9,009 nt of DNA, taken from NCBI GenBank assembly GCA_029934915.1, contig JAOZLI010000099.1, forward strand, positions 1-9,009, given 5' to 3'. Shown here piece after piece: positions 1 through 6,501 of this stretch (its first letter is position 1; every line of letters begins with the position of its first letter). A program made the translations under genes and the position numbers. The notes below the pieces were generated by a model. It worked only from the letters and a program-made list of their open reading frames with translations. It did not search any database and was not told where the DNA came from. This DNA is from Desulfocapsa sp. (GTDB lineage Bacteria; Desulfobacterota; Desulfobulbia; Desulfobulbales; Desulfocapsaceae).

Positions 1-84
1 ATTGGAGTAAATTTCTCTTGCAGACTGAAAAGATGGGGCAGCCCAAGCCAGTATAACAAAACGTGATTACCATCAAAGCTCAGG

Positions 85-179
85 TAAATGAAAAATGAAA
101 TTGTAGGAGCCCCGCCCCTGCGGGCGATTTTACCGAGTTAGCAACACTCTACAATCGCTCGCAGGGGCGAGCTCCTACA
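85..179 (-). terminator. Possible operon terminator or 3' stabilising hairpin
   Basis: Read on the minus strand after hypB, the inverted REP pair forms a long GC-rich stem that is followed by a T-rich stretch (AATTTCATTTTTCATTT, about 101-85). This could end transcription or protect the 3' end of the hydrogenase transcript. The T tract is interrupted and the stem is split by a 26-base loop, so it is not a textbook intrinsic terminator. No better terminator was found between 258 and 1. Confidence 0.3.
102..179. repeat. REPIN-like pair of inverted REP units with GTAG heads
   Basis: Two GC-rich units face each other: 102-127 on the plus strand and 154-179 on the minus strand. Both begin TGTAGGAGC and end GCGAT. 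They differ by one inserted base and two substitutions. Each unit can fold on its own: CCCGC (111-115) pairs with GCGGG (120-124), and GCTCGC (157-162) pairs with GCGAGC (167-172); both hairpins have a loop reading CCCT in the unit's own orientation. The substitutions are compensatory (TCGC/GCGA against CCGC/GCGG), which argues that the hairpin was kept by selection or by the mobilising enzyme. The GTAG head and the inverted pairing match REP sequences mobilised by RAYT (REP-associated tyrosine) transposases. No other copy was noticed in the window. Confidence 0.7.
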
Positions 180-257
180 TCAAATATAGTTTAGCTGAGC
201 TTTGATGGTAATCAGGTAACAAAAAGCAGTTTTAACAGAGTGAAAAATTGAAGGGGG

Positions 258-971
258 CTATTTTTCACAGACTTTTTTCAGATAGTCCAGCCACTGCTCC
301 ATCCCTTCACCACTGGTGGCGGACAGGTCCATGACCTGCAGATCAGGGTTCAGCTGTAGGGCATCCCGTGTTGCATCTTCCACACGAAAGTCAAAATAGG
401 GTAAAAGATCTGTTTTTGAGATGATGAATAGCTGTGAGCTGTGGAATGCTTTTGGGTATTTTGCCGGTTTATCAGGGCCTTCCGGAACAGAAACCAGAAC
501 GATACGGTGATGTTCGCCAAGGTCAAAGGTGGCTGGACAGACAAGATTTCCTACATTTTCAATAAAGAGAATATCAAGCTCTGTTCCCCCCTCTTCATGC
601 TCCAGCAGATGAATACCTTTGTGAATCTGCGCAGCATCAAGGTGACAGGCTCCTCCGGTGGTGAGTTGAATCACCGGTACTCCTTTTTTGCGGATTCGCT
701 CGGCATCCCTTTCGGTTTCAATATCTCCCTCAATTACACCGATACGGATTGTATCACCGATGGCTTCGATTGTTTTCTCGAGAAGTGTGGTTTTTCCGGA
801 GCCGGGACTGGAGATCATGTTGATGACCACCGCTCCCATCTTGTCAAAATGCGCTCTGTTTTTTTCAGCCATTGCCGTATTGGCAGCAAACAGGCTTTGA
901 TGTACTTCTATTATTTTAGAATCGTGACTATGTTCTTCTGGTTTCAGGTCACATCCGCATGCGTCGCACAT
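258..971 (-). CDS. hypB: HypB GTPase, nickel insertion
   Basis: HypB is the SIMIBI-class GTPase that supplies nickel to hydrogenase together with HypA. The 237-residue protein starts MCDACGC, giving the CxxCxC high-affinity nickel motif (C2, C5, C7) known from E. coli HypB. A short histidine-bearing stretch (HSH at 14-16) follows, but there is no long histidine-rich nickel-storage tract. The GTPase P-loop SSPGSGKTT is at 54-62, a metal-binding site near the nucleotide pocket is represented by C109/H110 (GGACHLD) and C145 (NLVCP), and the guanine-recognition motif SKTDLL is at 185-190. This is the last gene of the cluster; its TAG stop is at 258-260, and the sequence beyond holds the nested palindromic element described separately. 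Confidence 0.97.
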   Translation of the reverse strand: MCDACGCDLKPEEHSHDSKIIEVHQSLFAANTAMAEKNRAHFDKMGAVVINMISSPGSGKTTLLEKTIEAIGDTIRIGVIEGDIETERDAERIRKKGVPVIQLTTGGACHLDAAQIHKGIHLLEHEEGGTELDILFIENVGNLVCPATFDLGEHHRIVLVSVPEGPDKPAKYPKAFHSSQLFIISKTDLLPYFDFRVEDATRDALQLNPDLQVMDLSATSGEGMEQWLDYLKKVCEK

Positions 972-980
972 AATGTAGTA

Positions 981-985
981 TCCTT
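981..985 (-). promoter_or_regulatory. Shine-Dalgarno site of hypB
   Basis: AAGGA on the minus strand overlaps the hypA stop codon (984-986) and stands 9 bases before the hypB ATG at 969-971, supporting the start that retains the N-terminal cysteine motif. Confidence 0.6.
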
Positions 986-1328
986 ATTCCATCTCAACCT
1001 GCAGGAGGATGAGATCATCACTCCCTTCTGGTGAGAAAAGTGTTTCAGAACAGTGGGGACAACTATCTGGCCTCTGTTCCGCTTTTATCTGTTTGCCGCA
1101 GCCACAACAGCGATAACTGGCTGCGGGGCTGATAATTTTTAGTTCTGCATCTTTCGTTAATGGTTCCTCTTTAGCCAGGATATCAAATCCAAACTGAAAA
1201 GAGTCAATCACAACCCCGGAAAAGGGGCCAATCTCCATGCTTACACTGATAACTTTGTTCTTGTTATGCTGGGTAGCAAGGGTTTGCAACTGGCCAAGTA
1301 AACCCATCACCAGAGACATTTCATGCAT
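984..1328 (-). CDS. hypA: HypA nickel-delivery protein
   Basis: HypA, working with HypB, passes nickel to the large-subunit precursor. The 114-residue protein begins MHEMSL; His2 is the family's essential nickel ligand, which fixes the start at 1326-1328 even though the gene then overlaps the protease by 8 bases and a second in-frame methionine lies three codons later. The structural zinc site is formed by two CxxC pairs, C74/C77 (YRCCGCG) and C90/C93 (CPHC). An additional cysteine, C75, sits inside the first pair. Only a weak purine-rich ribosome binding site (AGAGAAAG region) is seen, so coupling to the protease is likely. hypB follows after 12 bases. Confidence 0.95.
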   Translation of the reverse strand: MHEMSLVMGLLGQLQTLATQHNKNKVISVSMEIGPFSGVVIDSFQFGFDILAKEEPLTKDAELKIISPAASYRCCGCGKQIKAEQRPDSCPHCSETLFSPEGSDDLILLQVEME

Positions 1329-1833
1329 GTACTTTCTCTTTTTTCGTAATGGTGTAGCCCAGGGTACCTAGACGTTCAACAAGTTTTTCACTAATTTTTG
1401 CAACTTGCGGAGCAACCACATCTGACATTTCCAGCCCTGTTTCCATACTTTTTGGAATCACGCAGAAAAACTCAACCATACCAGGCTCCATCCCCCGGAA
1501 TTTACAAATATCGAGCATTTCGAGGATTCCTAACTGGTGAGGTGACATCCGGGTCTGTATGGCGCCATCCTTGGTATCTTCTGCCGAAAAGGTGTAGAGA
1601 CTACCCGGAGTTGCATCTTTCAGATTTACCACATCCACAACAAAGATCGGGTCATGGTCTTCCAGAAACGGGGCCATATAGATCCCTGCAGTGCCGCCAT
1701 CCATAAGTGTTACTGAGTCCGGGAAGTTGTAGTGCTTCTCAAGATGTTCTATCACATGAATTCCAAAACTCTCATCAGAGAGCAGAAGGTTGCCAATCCC
1801 TAGAATTCCGGCATTTTTTATTGAATTTTCCAT
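1321..1833 (-). CDS. hyaD: HyaD/HybD/HupD-type hydrogenase maturation endopeptidase
   Basis: This 170-residue protein belongs to the nickel-dependent endopeptidases that remove the C-terminal peptide of the large subunit after Ni insertion. It starts with the family motif GIGNLLLSDESFGIHV (12-27) containing E21. The next metal-binding acid is expected at D67 in VVDVVN, and the histidine ligand at H99 in MSPHQLG; these correspond by motif to E16, D62 and H93 of E. coli HybD. A DGGT segment lies at 45-48. Its predicted substrate is the large subunit encoded at 7155-8855, with cleavage after DPCIACAVH. The gene sits between hypE and hypA rather than directly after the structural genes. It overlaps hypA by 8 bases. 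Confidence 0.93.
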   Translation of the reverse strand: MENSIKNAGILGIGNLLLSDESFGIHVIEHLEKHYNFPDSVTLMDGGTAGIYMAPFLEDHDPIFVVDVVNLKDATPGSLYTFSAEDTKDGAIQTRMSPHQLGILEMLDICKFRGMEPGMVEFFCVIPKSMETGLEMSDVVAPQVAKISEKLVERLGTLGYTITKKEKVHA

Positions 1834-1836
1834 ATG

Positions 1837-1842
1837 TTCCTT
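1837..1842 (-). promoter_or_regulatory. Shine-Dalgarno site of the maturation protease gene
   Basis: AAGGAA on the minus strand overlaps the hypE stop codon TAA (1841-1843) and precedes the protease ATG at 1831-1833. If AAGG is taken as the core, the spacing is 5 bases. The overlap of stop codon and binding site suits coupled translation. Confidence 0.6.
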
Positions 1843-2860
1843 AACAGATTCGAGGTAATGGTTCTCCGTGCAGGGGGCTAATCACACGAGAGCCACCGAT
1901 GCCAGTTCGTAAAACAACTCGTCCACCCTTGCCAGCGGTGAGTGTTCCAATAAGAGCTGCTTCCCTGCCAACGTTTGTGGATTGCATTAGTTCTAAGGCC
2001 TGCTCCGCATGCTTCGGGTCTACCAGTAGTAGGCACTTGCCTTCATTGGCAAGATAAAGCGGATCCAGGCCCATTATTTCACAGGCGGCGCGGACTTCTT
2101 TATGAACAGGAAGATCCTGCTCTGTTATCTCCACCGTCAAGTCGCAGGCTTCTGCTATTTCGTTCAGTGATGTCGCCACTCCTCCCCTTGTGGGGTCACG
2201 TAGGGTGTGGAGGCTTCCTGCAGGTAATTTGTCAAGGAGCAGGGCGACAAGCTCATGCAGAGCGGCTGAGTCACTGGCCAGGTTTCCCTCAAGGCTGATG
2301 CCTGCCCGACGGGTCATAATGGTAATACCATGATCCCCCATGGAGCCGGAAAGCAGGATACTGTCCCCTTCTTGGGCCATGGTGGATGATACGGAGACCT
2401 CATCGGCCACAAAGCCAATGCCTGAGGTGTTGATGAAAATTTTATCACATTTTCCCCGGGGTACAACCTTGGTGTCTCCGGTTACCACAGGAACATCTGC
2501 AGATTTGCAGCAGTCAGCAATGGAAATGATGATTCGTTCCAGATCCTGCAAAGGAAACCCTTCTTCCAGAATCAGGCCAAGGCTTAAACACAAGGGGCGT
2601 GCCCCGCGCATGGCCAGATCGTTGACGGTACCGTGAACGGCCAGGGTACCAATGTTACCACCTGGAAAAAAAAGGGGATCAACCACATAACTATCTGTAC
2701 TAAAGGCCAGTTTTCCCGGCTGGTTGGGAAGGACAGCACTGTCTTCAAGGGATCCCAGTATCGGATTGTCCAGATATTTGAGAAAGAGTTTTGAAATTAA
2801 CTCCTGACTGGCAATACCGCCACTGCCATGGTCAAGGAGTACACATTCGTCAGTTTTCAT
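1841..2860 (-). CDS. hypE: HypE thiocarboxamide dehydratase (cyanide donor)
   Basis: HypE receives a carbamoyl group from HypF on its C-terminal cysteine and dehydrates it with ATP to a thiocyanate, the CN donor for HypC-HypD. The 339-residue protein has the PurM/AIR-synthase-like ATP-binding features: HGSGG at 11-15, VHGTVNDLAM at 75-84, VTGDTKVV at 126-133 and DPTRGG at 222-227. It ends exactly in PRIC, so the essential terminal Cys339 is intact and no residues follow it. The ATG overlaps the hypD stop by one base (TAATG arrangement), with GGTGA close upstream, indicating translational coupling. The protease gene follows after 7 bases. Confidence 0.97.
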   Translation of the reverse strand: MKTDECVLLDHGSGGIASQELISKLFLKYLDNPILGSLEDSAVLPNQPGKLAFSTDSYVVDPLFFPGGNIGTLAVHGTVNDLAMRGARPLCLSLGLILEEGFPLQDLERIIISIADCCKSADVPVVTGDTKVVPRGKCDKIFINTSGIGFVADEVSVSSTMAQEGDSILLSGSMGDHGITIMTRRAGISLEGNLASDSAALHELVALLLDKLPAGSLHTLRDPTRGGVATSLNEIAEACDLTVEITEQDLPVHKEVRAACEIMGLDPLYLANEGKCLLLVDPKHAEQALELMQSTNVGREAALIGTLTAGKGGRVVLRTGIGGSRVISPLHGEPLPRIC

Positions 2861-3945
2861 TAGTCACCATATTTATAAAACGCAGCGCATGTTCCTTCGC
2901 TGGACACCATACATGGGCCTATGGGATTGGCTGGAGTGCAGCGTTTCCCAAACAAAGGACAAGCTGTAGGCTGCTCTTTACCTTTTAAAATTTCACCGCA
3001 GCGGCACCCTTTGGGTTCTTCCGCAGGTTCGAGTTTGATATCGAGACGTTTAGTGACGTCAAAGTGTGCGTATTTGTCGCGTATGGCCAGACCGCTGGCT
3101 GGAATCATGCCCAGTCCCCGCCATTCCATATCAGCAGGTTCAAAGATTTCATCAACCATCTTCGTTGCCCGTGCATTGCCTTCCCAACTTACAACACGGG
3201 TATATGCGTTTTCTACTTTAGGTTCTCCTTTGGCAATCTGTCTTGCCAGTAAAACCAATGCCTGAAGGATATCTGCTGGTTCAAACCCACCCACGACACA
3301 GGAGAGATTATACTTGTCTACCAGTGGTTGGTATGCACCGGCTCCAATAATAGCACTCACATGGCCGGGGCAAAGTAGTCCATCAATCTGTAGATCCGGA
3401 TCATCCAGCAGGGCAATCAGTGGCGGGGGCATCACCTTGTGGGTGGAAAATACCGCAAAATTATCAATCTGCTGGTTATGTGCAGCCATTATAGTAGCAG
3501 CAATGCCTGGAGTTGTGGTCTCAAAGCCTACACCCAGAAAGATAATAAGATCCTTCGGATATTTCCGTGCAAGATCGAGACTGTCCATGGCGGAATAGAC
3601 GATGTCTATATGTGCCCCTTGCGATGATGCATTGGCAAGGGAGCTGTTTTTACTTCCAGGCACTCGAAACAGATCGCCAAACAGGGCGATGCGTGTGTTT
3701 TCCATTTGGGCCATTTCAATAATGGCATCAATATGCGAAGCAGATGTTACACAAACCGGACAACCGGGCCCTGAAACCAGGTCAAGGCCTTCGGGAAGCA
3801 GGGAGCGCATACCGCTGCGGAAGATGGACATGGTGTGAGTGCCACACACTTCCATAACTCGGAAAGGTTTGGTGACGGCGCGTTGCAACTCTTCAAGCAA
3901 CGGTTCAGCAAGCTTTTGATCTCTAAATTCGTCGAGATATTTCAT
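2860..3945 (-). CDS. hypD: HypD Fe-S scaffold protein for Fe(CN)2CO assembly
   Basis: HypD is the iron-sulfur scaffold on which, together with HypC, the active-site iron receives its CN and CO ligands. The 361-residue length is typical. Signature motifs are EVCGTHT at 32-38 (C34), GPGCPVC at 59-65 (C62, C65), FGDLFRVPG at 89-97, GFETTTP at 140-146 and PGHVS at 193-197. The C-terminal cysteines C314, C316, C329, C336, C345 and C353 include the ligands of the [4Fe-4S] cluster. The start codon overlaps the hypC stop by 4 bases; only a weak purine-rich stretch precedes it, consistent with reinitiation. The stop TAA shares one base with the ATG of hypE. Confidence 0.97.
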   Translation of the reverse strand: MKYLDEFRDQKLAEPLLEELQRAVTKPFRVMEVCGTHTMSIFRSGMRSLLPEGLDLVSGPGCPVCVTSASHIDAIIEMAQMENTRIALFGDLFRVPGSKNSSLANASSQGAHIDIVYSAMDSLDLARKYPKDLIIFLGVGFETTTPGIAATIMAAHNQQIDNFAVFSTHKVMPPPLIALLDDPDLQIDGLLCPGHVSAIIGAGAYQPLVDKYNLSCVVGGFEPADILQALVLLARQIAKGEPKVENAYTRVVSWEGNARATKMVDEIFEPADMEWRGLGMIPASGLAIRDKYAHFDVTKRLDIKLEPAEEPKGCRCGEILKGKEQPTACPLFGKRCTPANPIGPCMVSSEGTCAAFYKYGD

Positions 3946-4196
3946 GAAATTTCAGTCTTCTCCACCATCTCACGCATAAGGCGAATATTTGTCTCAGCTT
4001 CTACCGGATCAAGGGTATGAATAGCAAAACCGGCATGGATAATCAGATAGTCACCAAGTTCAGGCCAGCGATCAACGATATCAAGCCGGGTTTCTTTGCG
4101 GATACCATCGATAGCCACCACCGCTATTTGTGATTGCAGGAAATCATCGGGATCGCCTTTTATTTCAAGGACTTTCATGGGTACTGCCAGACACAT
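3942..4196 (-). CDS. hypC: HypC/HupF-family hydrogenase maturation chaperone
   Basis: HypC is a small chaperone that works with HypD to assemble and carry the Fe(CN)2CO unit to the large-subunit precursor. The 84-residue length is normal. The protein begins MCLAVPMKV; Cys2, which becomes N-terminal after methionine removal, is the essential iron-binding and client-binding residue of the family. The second hallmark, HAGFAIH, is at 54-60 with H54. The start is fixed by Cys2 and by the strong ribosome binding site upstream, although it places the first 32 bases inside the end of hypF. The stop codon overlaps the hypD start (ATGA, 4 bases), so the two partner proteins are probably translationally coupled. 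Only one HypC-type gene is seen here; no HybG paralogue is present in the window. Confidence 0.96.
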   Translation of the reverse strand: MCLAVPMKVLEIKGDPDDFLQSQIAVVAIDGIRKETRLDIVDRWPELGDYLIIHAGFAIHTLDPVEAETNIRLMREMVEKTEIS

Positions 4197-6498
4197 GTGC
4201 TAAACCTCCTATAACTGCCTGTCCAAGTGCAATGCCACCGTCATTCACCGGGATTTTTGTTCCGGTATAGACGGTGTAGCCAGCGTGTTCCAGAAGAACA
4301 AACAGGCCTTCCTGTAAAAGCATATTTTGCATGCAGCCCCCAGAGAGGACCACAGTTTGCAATCCTGCTTTTTTGCCCAGTGTATCGCTGAGGGCAAAAA
4401 AGCTGCGAATCAGACAGAGGTGAAAATCGAGAGCAATTGTTTCGATGTTCACTCCTGCATTCAGTTGTTGAACAATTCGTGCTACTATCTCACTCTGTTG
4501 TAAGATCAGTCGCCCCTCTTCCTGGAGCGTGGAAGCAGCAAATTGAAATTCCTGGAGAAGCTCGGCTAAGGGTGTTTCCTGCATTGCTCCTTTAGCCAGT
4601 GATTCCAGTTCCATTGCTGCCTGTCCCTCGTAATCCATTTCCTGGCAAACGCCCAGAAGGGCAGCAACTCCATCAAAAAGACGACCACAGCTTGTGGTGA
4701 GTGGACAGTTAAATTTTTGTTCCATTAACTGCCAGACGATTGTCTGTTTGTTTCTCTCTTCTTCGTGGAGGTCTTGCTCGATTGCATCCCGGGAAAGTCC
4801 AGTGTGGTGGAGCAGAGACAGGCCCATACGCCATGGATTTTCCGCTGCAGCATCACCACCGGGCAGCAACATGGAGGCTAGCGAGCCTACACGTTTGTAC
4901 TCTGTGCAGTCCACTTCAAAAACTTCCCCACCCCAGAGCGTATTGTCATCTCCTAATCCACTGCCATCAAGAATTATGGCCAGTGCTTTTTCCTCAATTC
5001 CGTGCTCCACTAAAACTGCGACAGCATGTGCATGATGATGCTGCACTTTATACAGGGGAAGGCCAGTTTTTGCAGCATACTGACTGCTTAAATAATCGGG
5101 GTGCAGATCGCAGACCACAAGCTCCGGTTCCACCTGAAGCAGTTTAGTAAAATGATATATGCTTTCTGTATAAAAATCCAGTGATTCCAGATTAAAAAGA
5201 TCTCCGATGTGCTGGCTCAGAAAGGCCTCTTTTTCTCTTGTCAGGCAAAATGTTGACTTGAGACCGGCACCACAGGAAAGGATATTTGCTAATGTTTGAG
5301 AAAGAGCGGTTGCAGATGGAACATATCCTCGTGATCTGCGTAAAATTTGTAACCCCCGGCTACTGTTTCTGACGACGGAATCATCTACCCGGGTGACGAT
5401 ATCCCGATTATGAAGAAGAAATGAATCCGCAATGGATTCTAGTCCCTTGAGGGCCGCATCATTGGCTGTGAATATTGGTGCACCACTCCTGTTACCACTG
5501 GTCATTACCAATGTTTTGGGACAATCCTTTTCCAGAAACAGTAGTTGATGGAGCGGTGTGTAAGGGAGCATCAGCCCAATTTCTGCAATATTCGGAGCAA
5601 GGGACGGGGCCAGTGTGTTTTTGTGCAAGGGCAGCAGCAGTATGGGATGCTGGGTTCCCTGTAATATCTCCGTGTCACTTGCGCTTATATCACAAAACGA
5701 ATGTGCCTCTACCAGATCAGCAGCCATGACGGCCAGGGGTTTTGATTTACGTCCCTTTCGTTGGCGCAAACGTTGAACGGCTGTTTCAGAACGTGCATCC
5801 ACCACCAGGTGAAAACCACCTAGTCCCCGCATGGCTACAATCTTTCCATCCTTCAGGTCTTTTGCAACAGTTTGAAGAACTGAGCCAACCACCAGTTTGT
5901 TTCCGTTTTTATCATGATAGGAAAGTTCCGGCCCACATACAGAGCAGGCGTTGGGTTGGGCATGGAAACGTCTGTTTTCTGGATCTTCATACTCTGCTTT
6001 GCAGTCTGCGCAGAGTGGAAAGCAGTTCATGGAAGTCCCTGAACGATCATACGGTATTTCTGTAACAATGGAATAACGGGGACCGCAGTTGGTGCAGTTG
6101 GTAAACGGATATTGAAAGCGTCGGTTCTGTGGATCTGCAATATCCTGTAGACAGTCACCACAGGTAGCAATATCTGCCGGGATAATCGCCTTGCTCTTTG
6201 CTGTGGAAACACTTTTTAAAATACTGAAAAGAGTAAATTCTTTCAGTTTCGGATATGTTTTTTGCTCAATGGAACTGATACGTGCAAGTGGTGGAGGGCT
6301 CTCGTGCAGAGCGTCAAGAAATGACTGAATTGAAGAAGCCGTGCCTTCAATTGTAATGACAACACCCTGGTCAGAGTTGAGGATAGATCCGACCAGGTTA
6401 CATTTTTTGGCTAAACGATAAACAAAGGGGCGAAAACCAACACCCTGGACAATGCCCTGGATAACGATTTCCACCCCGTGGGTAGCTAATTCTGACAT
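4165..6498 (-). CDS. hypF: HypF carbamoyltransferase, hydrogenase maturation
   Basis: HypF uses carbamoyl phosphate and ATP to make a carbamoyl group that it transfers to the C-terminal cysteine of HypE, the first step in forming the cyanide ligands of the active site. The 777-residue protein shows all family domains: an acylphosphatase-like domain (about 8-95, VQGVGFRPFVYR at 17-28); two zinc fingers whose cysteines C113, C116, C135, C138, C163, C166, C185 and C188 match the family spacing CX2CX18CX2CX24CX2CX18CX2C exactly; a YrdC-like domain (about 205-390, RGLGGFH at 224-230); and a Kae1-like domain (about 405-765) with HHHAH at 487-491, DGSGLGDD near 511-518, VLSGG near 717-721 and NDGGIALGQ at 752-760. 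The start lies 3 bases after the cytochrome b stop. No good Shine-Dalgarno is visible, so translation may be coupled. The 3' end overlaps hypC by 32 bases. Confidence 0.97.
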   Translation of the reverse strand: MSELATHGVEIVIQGIVQGVGFRPFVYRLAKKCNLVGSILNSDQGVVITIEGTASSIQSFLDALHESPPPLARISSIEQKTYPKLKEFTLFSILKSVSTAKSKAIIPADIATCGDCLQDIADPQNRRFQYPFTNCTNCGPRYSIVTEIPYDRSGTSMNCFPLCADCKAEYEDPENRRFHAQPNACSVCGPELSYHDKNGNKLVVGSVLQTVAKDLKDGKIVAMRGLGGFHLVVDARSETAVQRLRQRKGRKSKPLAVMAADLVEAHSFCDISASDTEILQGTQHPILLLPLHKNTLAPSLAPNIAEIGLMLPYTPLHQLLFLEKDCPKTLVMTSGNRSGAPIFTANDAALKGLESIADSFLLHNRDIVTRVDDSVVRNSSRGLQILRRSRGYVPSATALSQTLANILSCGAGLKSTFCLTREKEAFLSQHIGDLFNLESLDFYTESIYHFTKLLQVEPELVVCDLHPDYLSSQYAAKTGLPLYKVQHHHAHAVAVLVEHGIEEKALAIILDGSGLGDDNTLWGGEVFEVDCTEYKRVGSLASMLLPGGDAAAENPWRMGLSLLHHTGLSRDAIEQDLHEEERNKQTIVWQLMEQKFNCPLTTSCGRLFDGVAALLGVCQEMDYEGQAAMELESLAKGAMQETPLAELLQEFQFAASTLQEEGRLILQQSEIVARIVQQLNAGVNIETIALDFHLCLIRSFFALSDTLGKKAGLQTVVLSGGCMQNMLLQEGLFVLLEHAGYTVYTGTKIPVNDGGIALGQAVIGGLAHVSGSTHESP
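4205..4210 (-). promoter_or_regulatory. Shine-Dalgarno site of hypC inside hypF
   Basis: A consensus AGGAGG stands 8 bases before the hypC ATG and is embedded in hypF codons (the GG of the HypF segment VIGGLAH). It settles the hypC start at 4194-4196 rather than at the later in-frame methionine, and it implies that hypC can be initiated independently while hypF is still being translated. Confidence 0.75.
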
Positions 6499-6501
6499 AT
6501 T

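Larger units (their letters stand above)
54..224. mobile_element. Candidate MITE-like element with terminal inverted repeats and 8-base flanking direct repeats
   Basis: Positions 64-83 and 195-214 form a perfect 20-base inverted repeat. Extending it to 62-88 against 190-216 gives 25 matches in 27 positions, with mismatches at 63/215 and 84/194. Directly outside the ends lie identical 8-base direct repeats TAACAAAA at 54-61 and 217-224, as expected for a target-site duplication. The proposed element spans 62-216 (155 bases), has no coding capacity, and contains an inverted pair of REP-like hairpins. It lies 34 bases past the hypB stop, in untranslated sequence. Size, terminal repeats and duplication fit a non-autonomous transposable element mobilised in trans. 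The A-rich direct repeat could arise by chance, and no transposase family can be named from these termini. An alternative is a simple long stem-loop in the 3' UTR. Confidence 0.5.

Noticed and set aside
3..56. Short open frame on the plus strand reading into the window and ending at TAA 54-56, possibly the C-terminus of a convergent gene
   Set aside because: Only 17 codons (ending KMGQPKPV) are visible, with no recognisable domain. Another frame is also open over the same stretch to a TGA at 64-66, so neither can be preferred.
102..179. CRISPR repeat-like palindromes
   Set aside because: There are only two units, they face each other rather than repeat in tandem, and no spacer array or cas gene is present.
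217..257. Short AAAAGCAGTTTT palindrome-like sequence between the element and hypB as a terminator
   Set aside because: The possible pairing is only A/T tracts around GCAG with no real stem, too weak for an intrinsic terminator.
441..1034. 197-codon open frame on the plus strand opposite hypB and hypA
   Set aside because: It lies antisense to two well-supported genes with intact motifs, shows no domain, and has the composition expected of an antisense shadow.
4694..5147. Overlapping plus-strand open frames opposite the Kae1-like part of hypF
   Set aside because: They are antisense to a coherent conserved domain and have no ribosome sites or domains supporting them.
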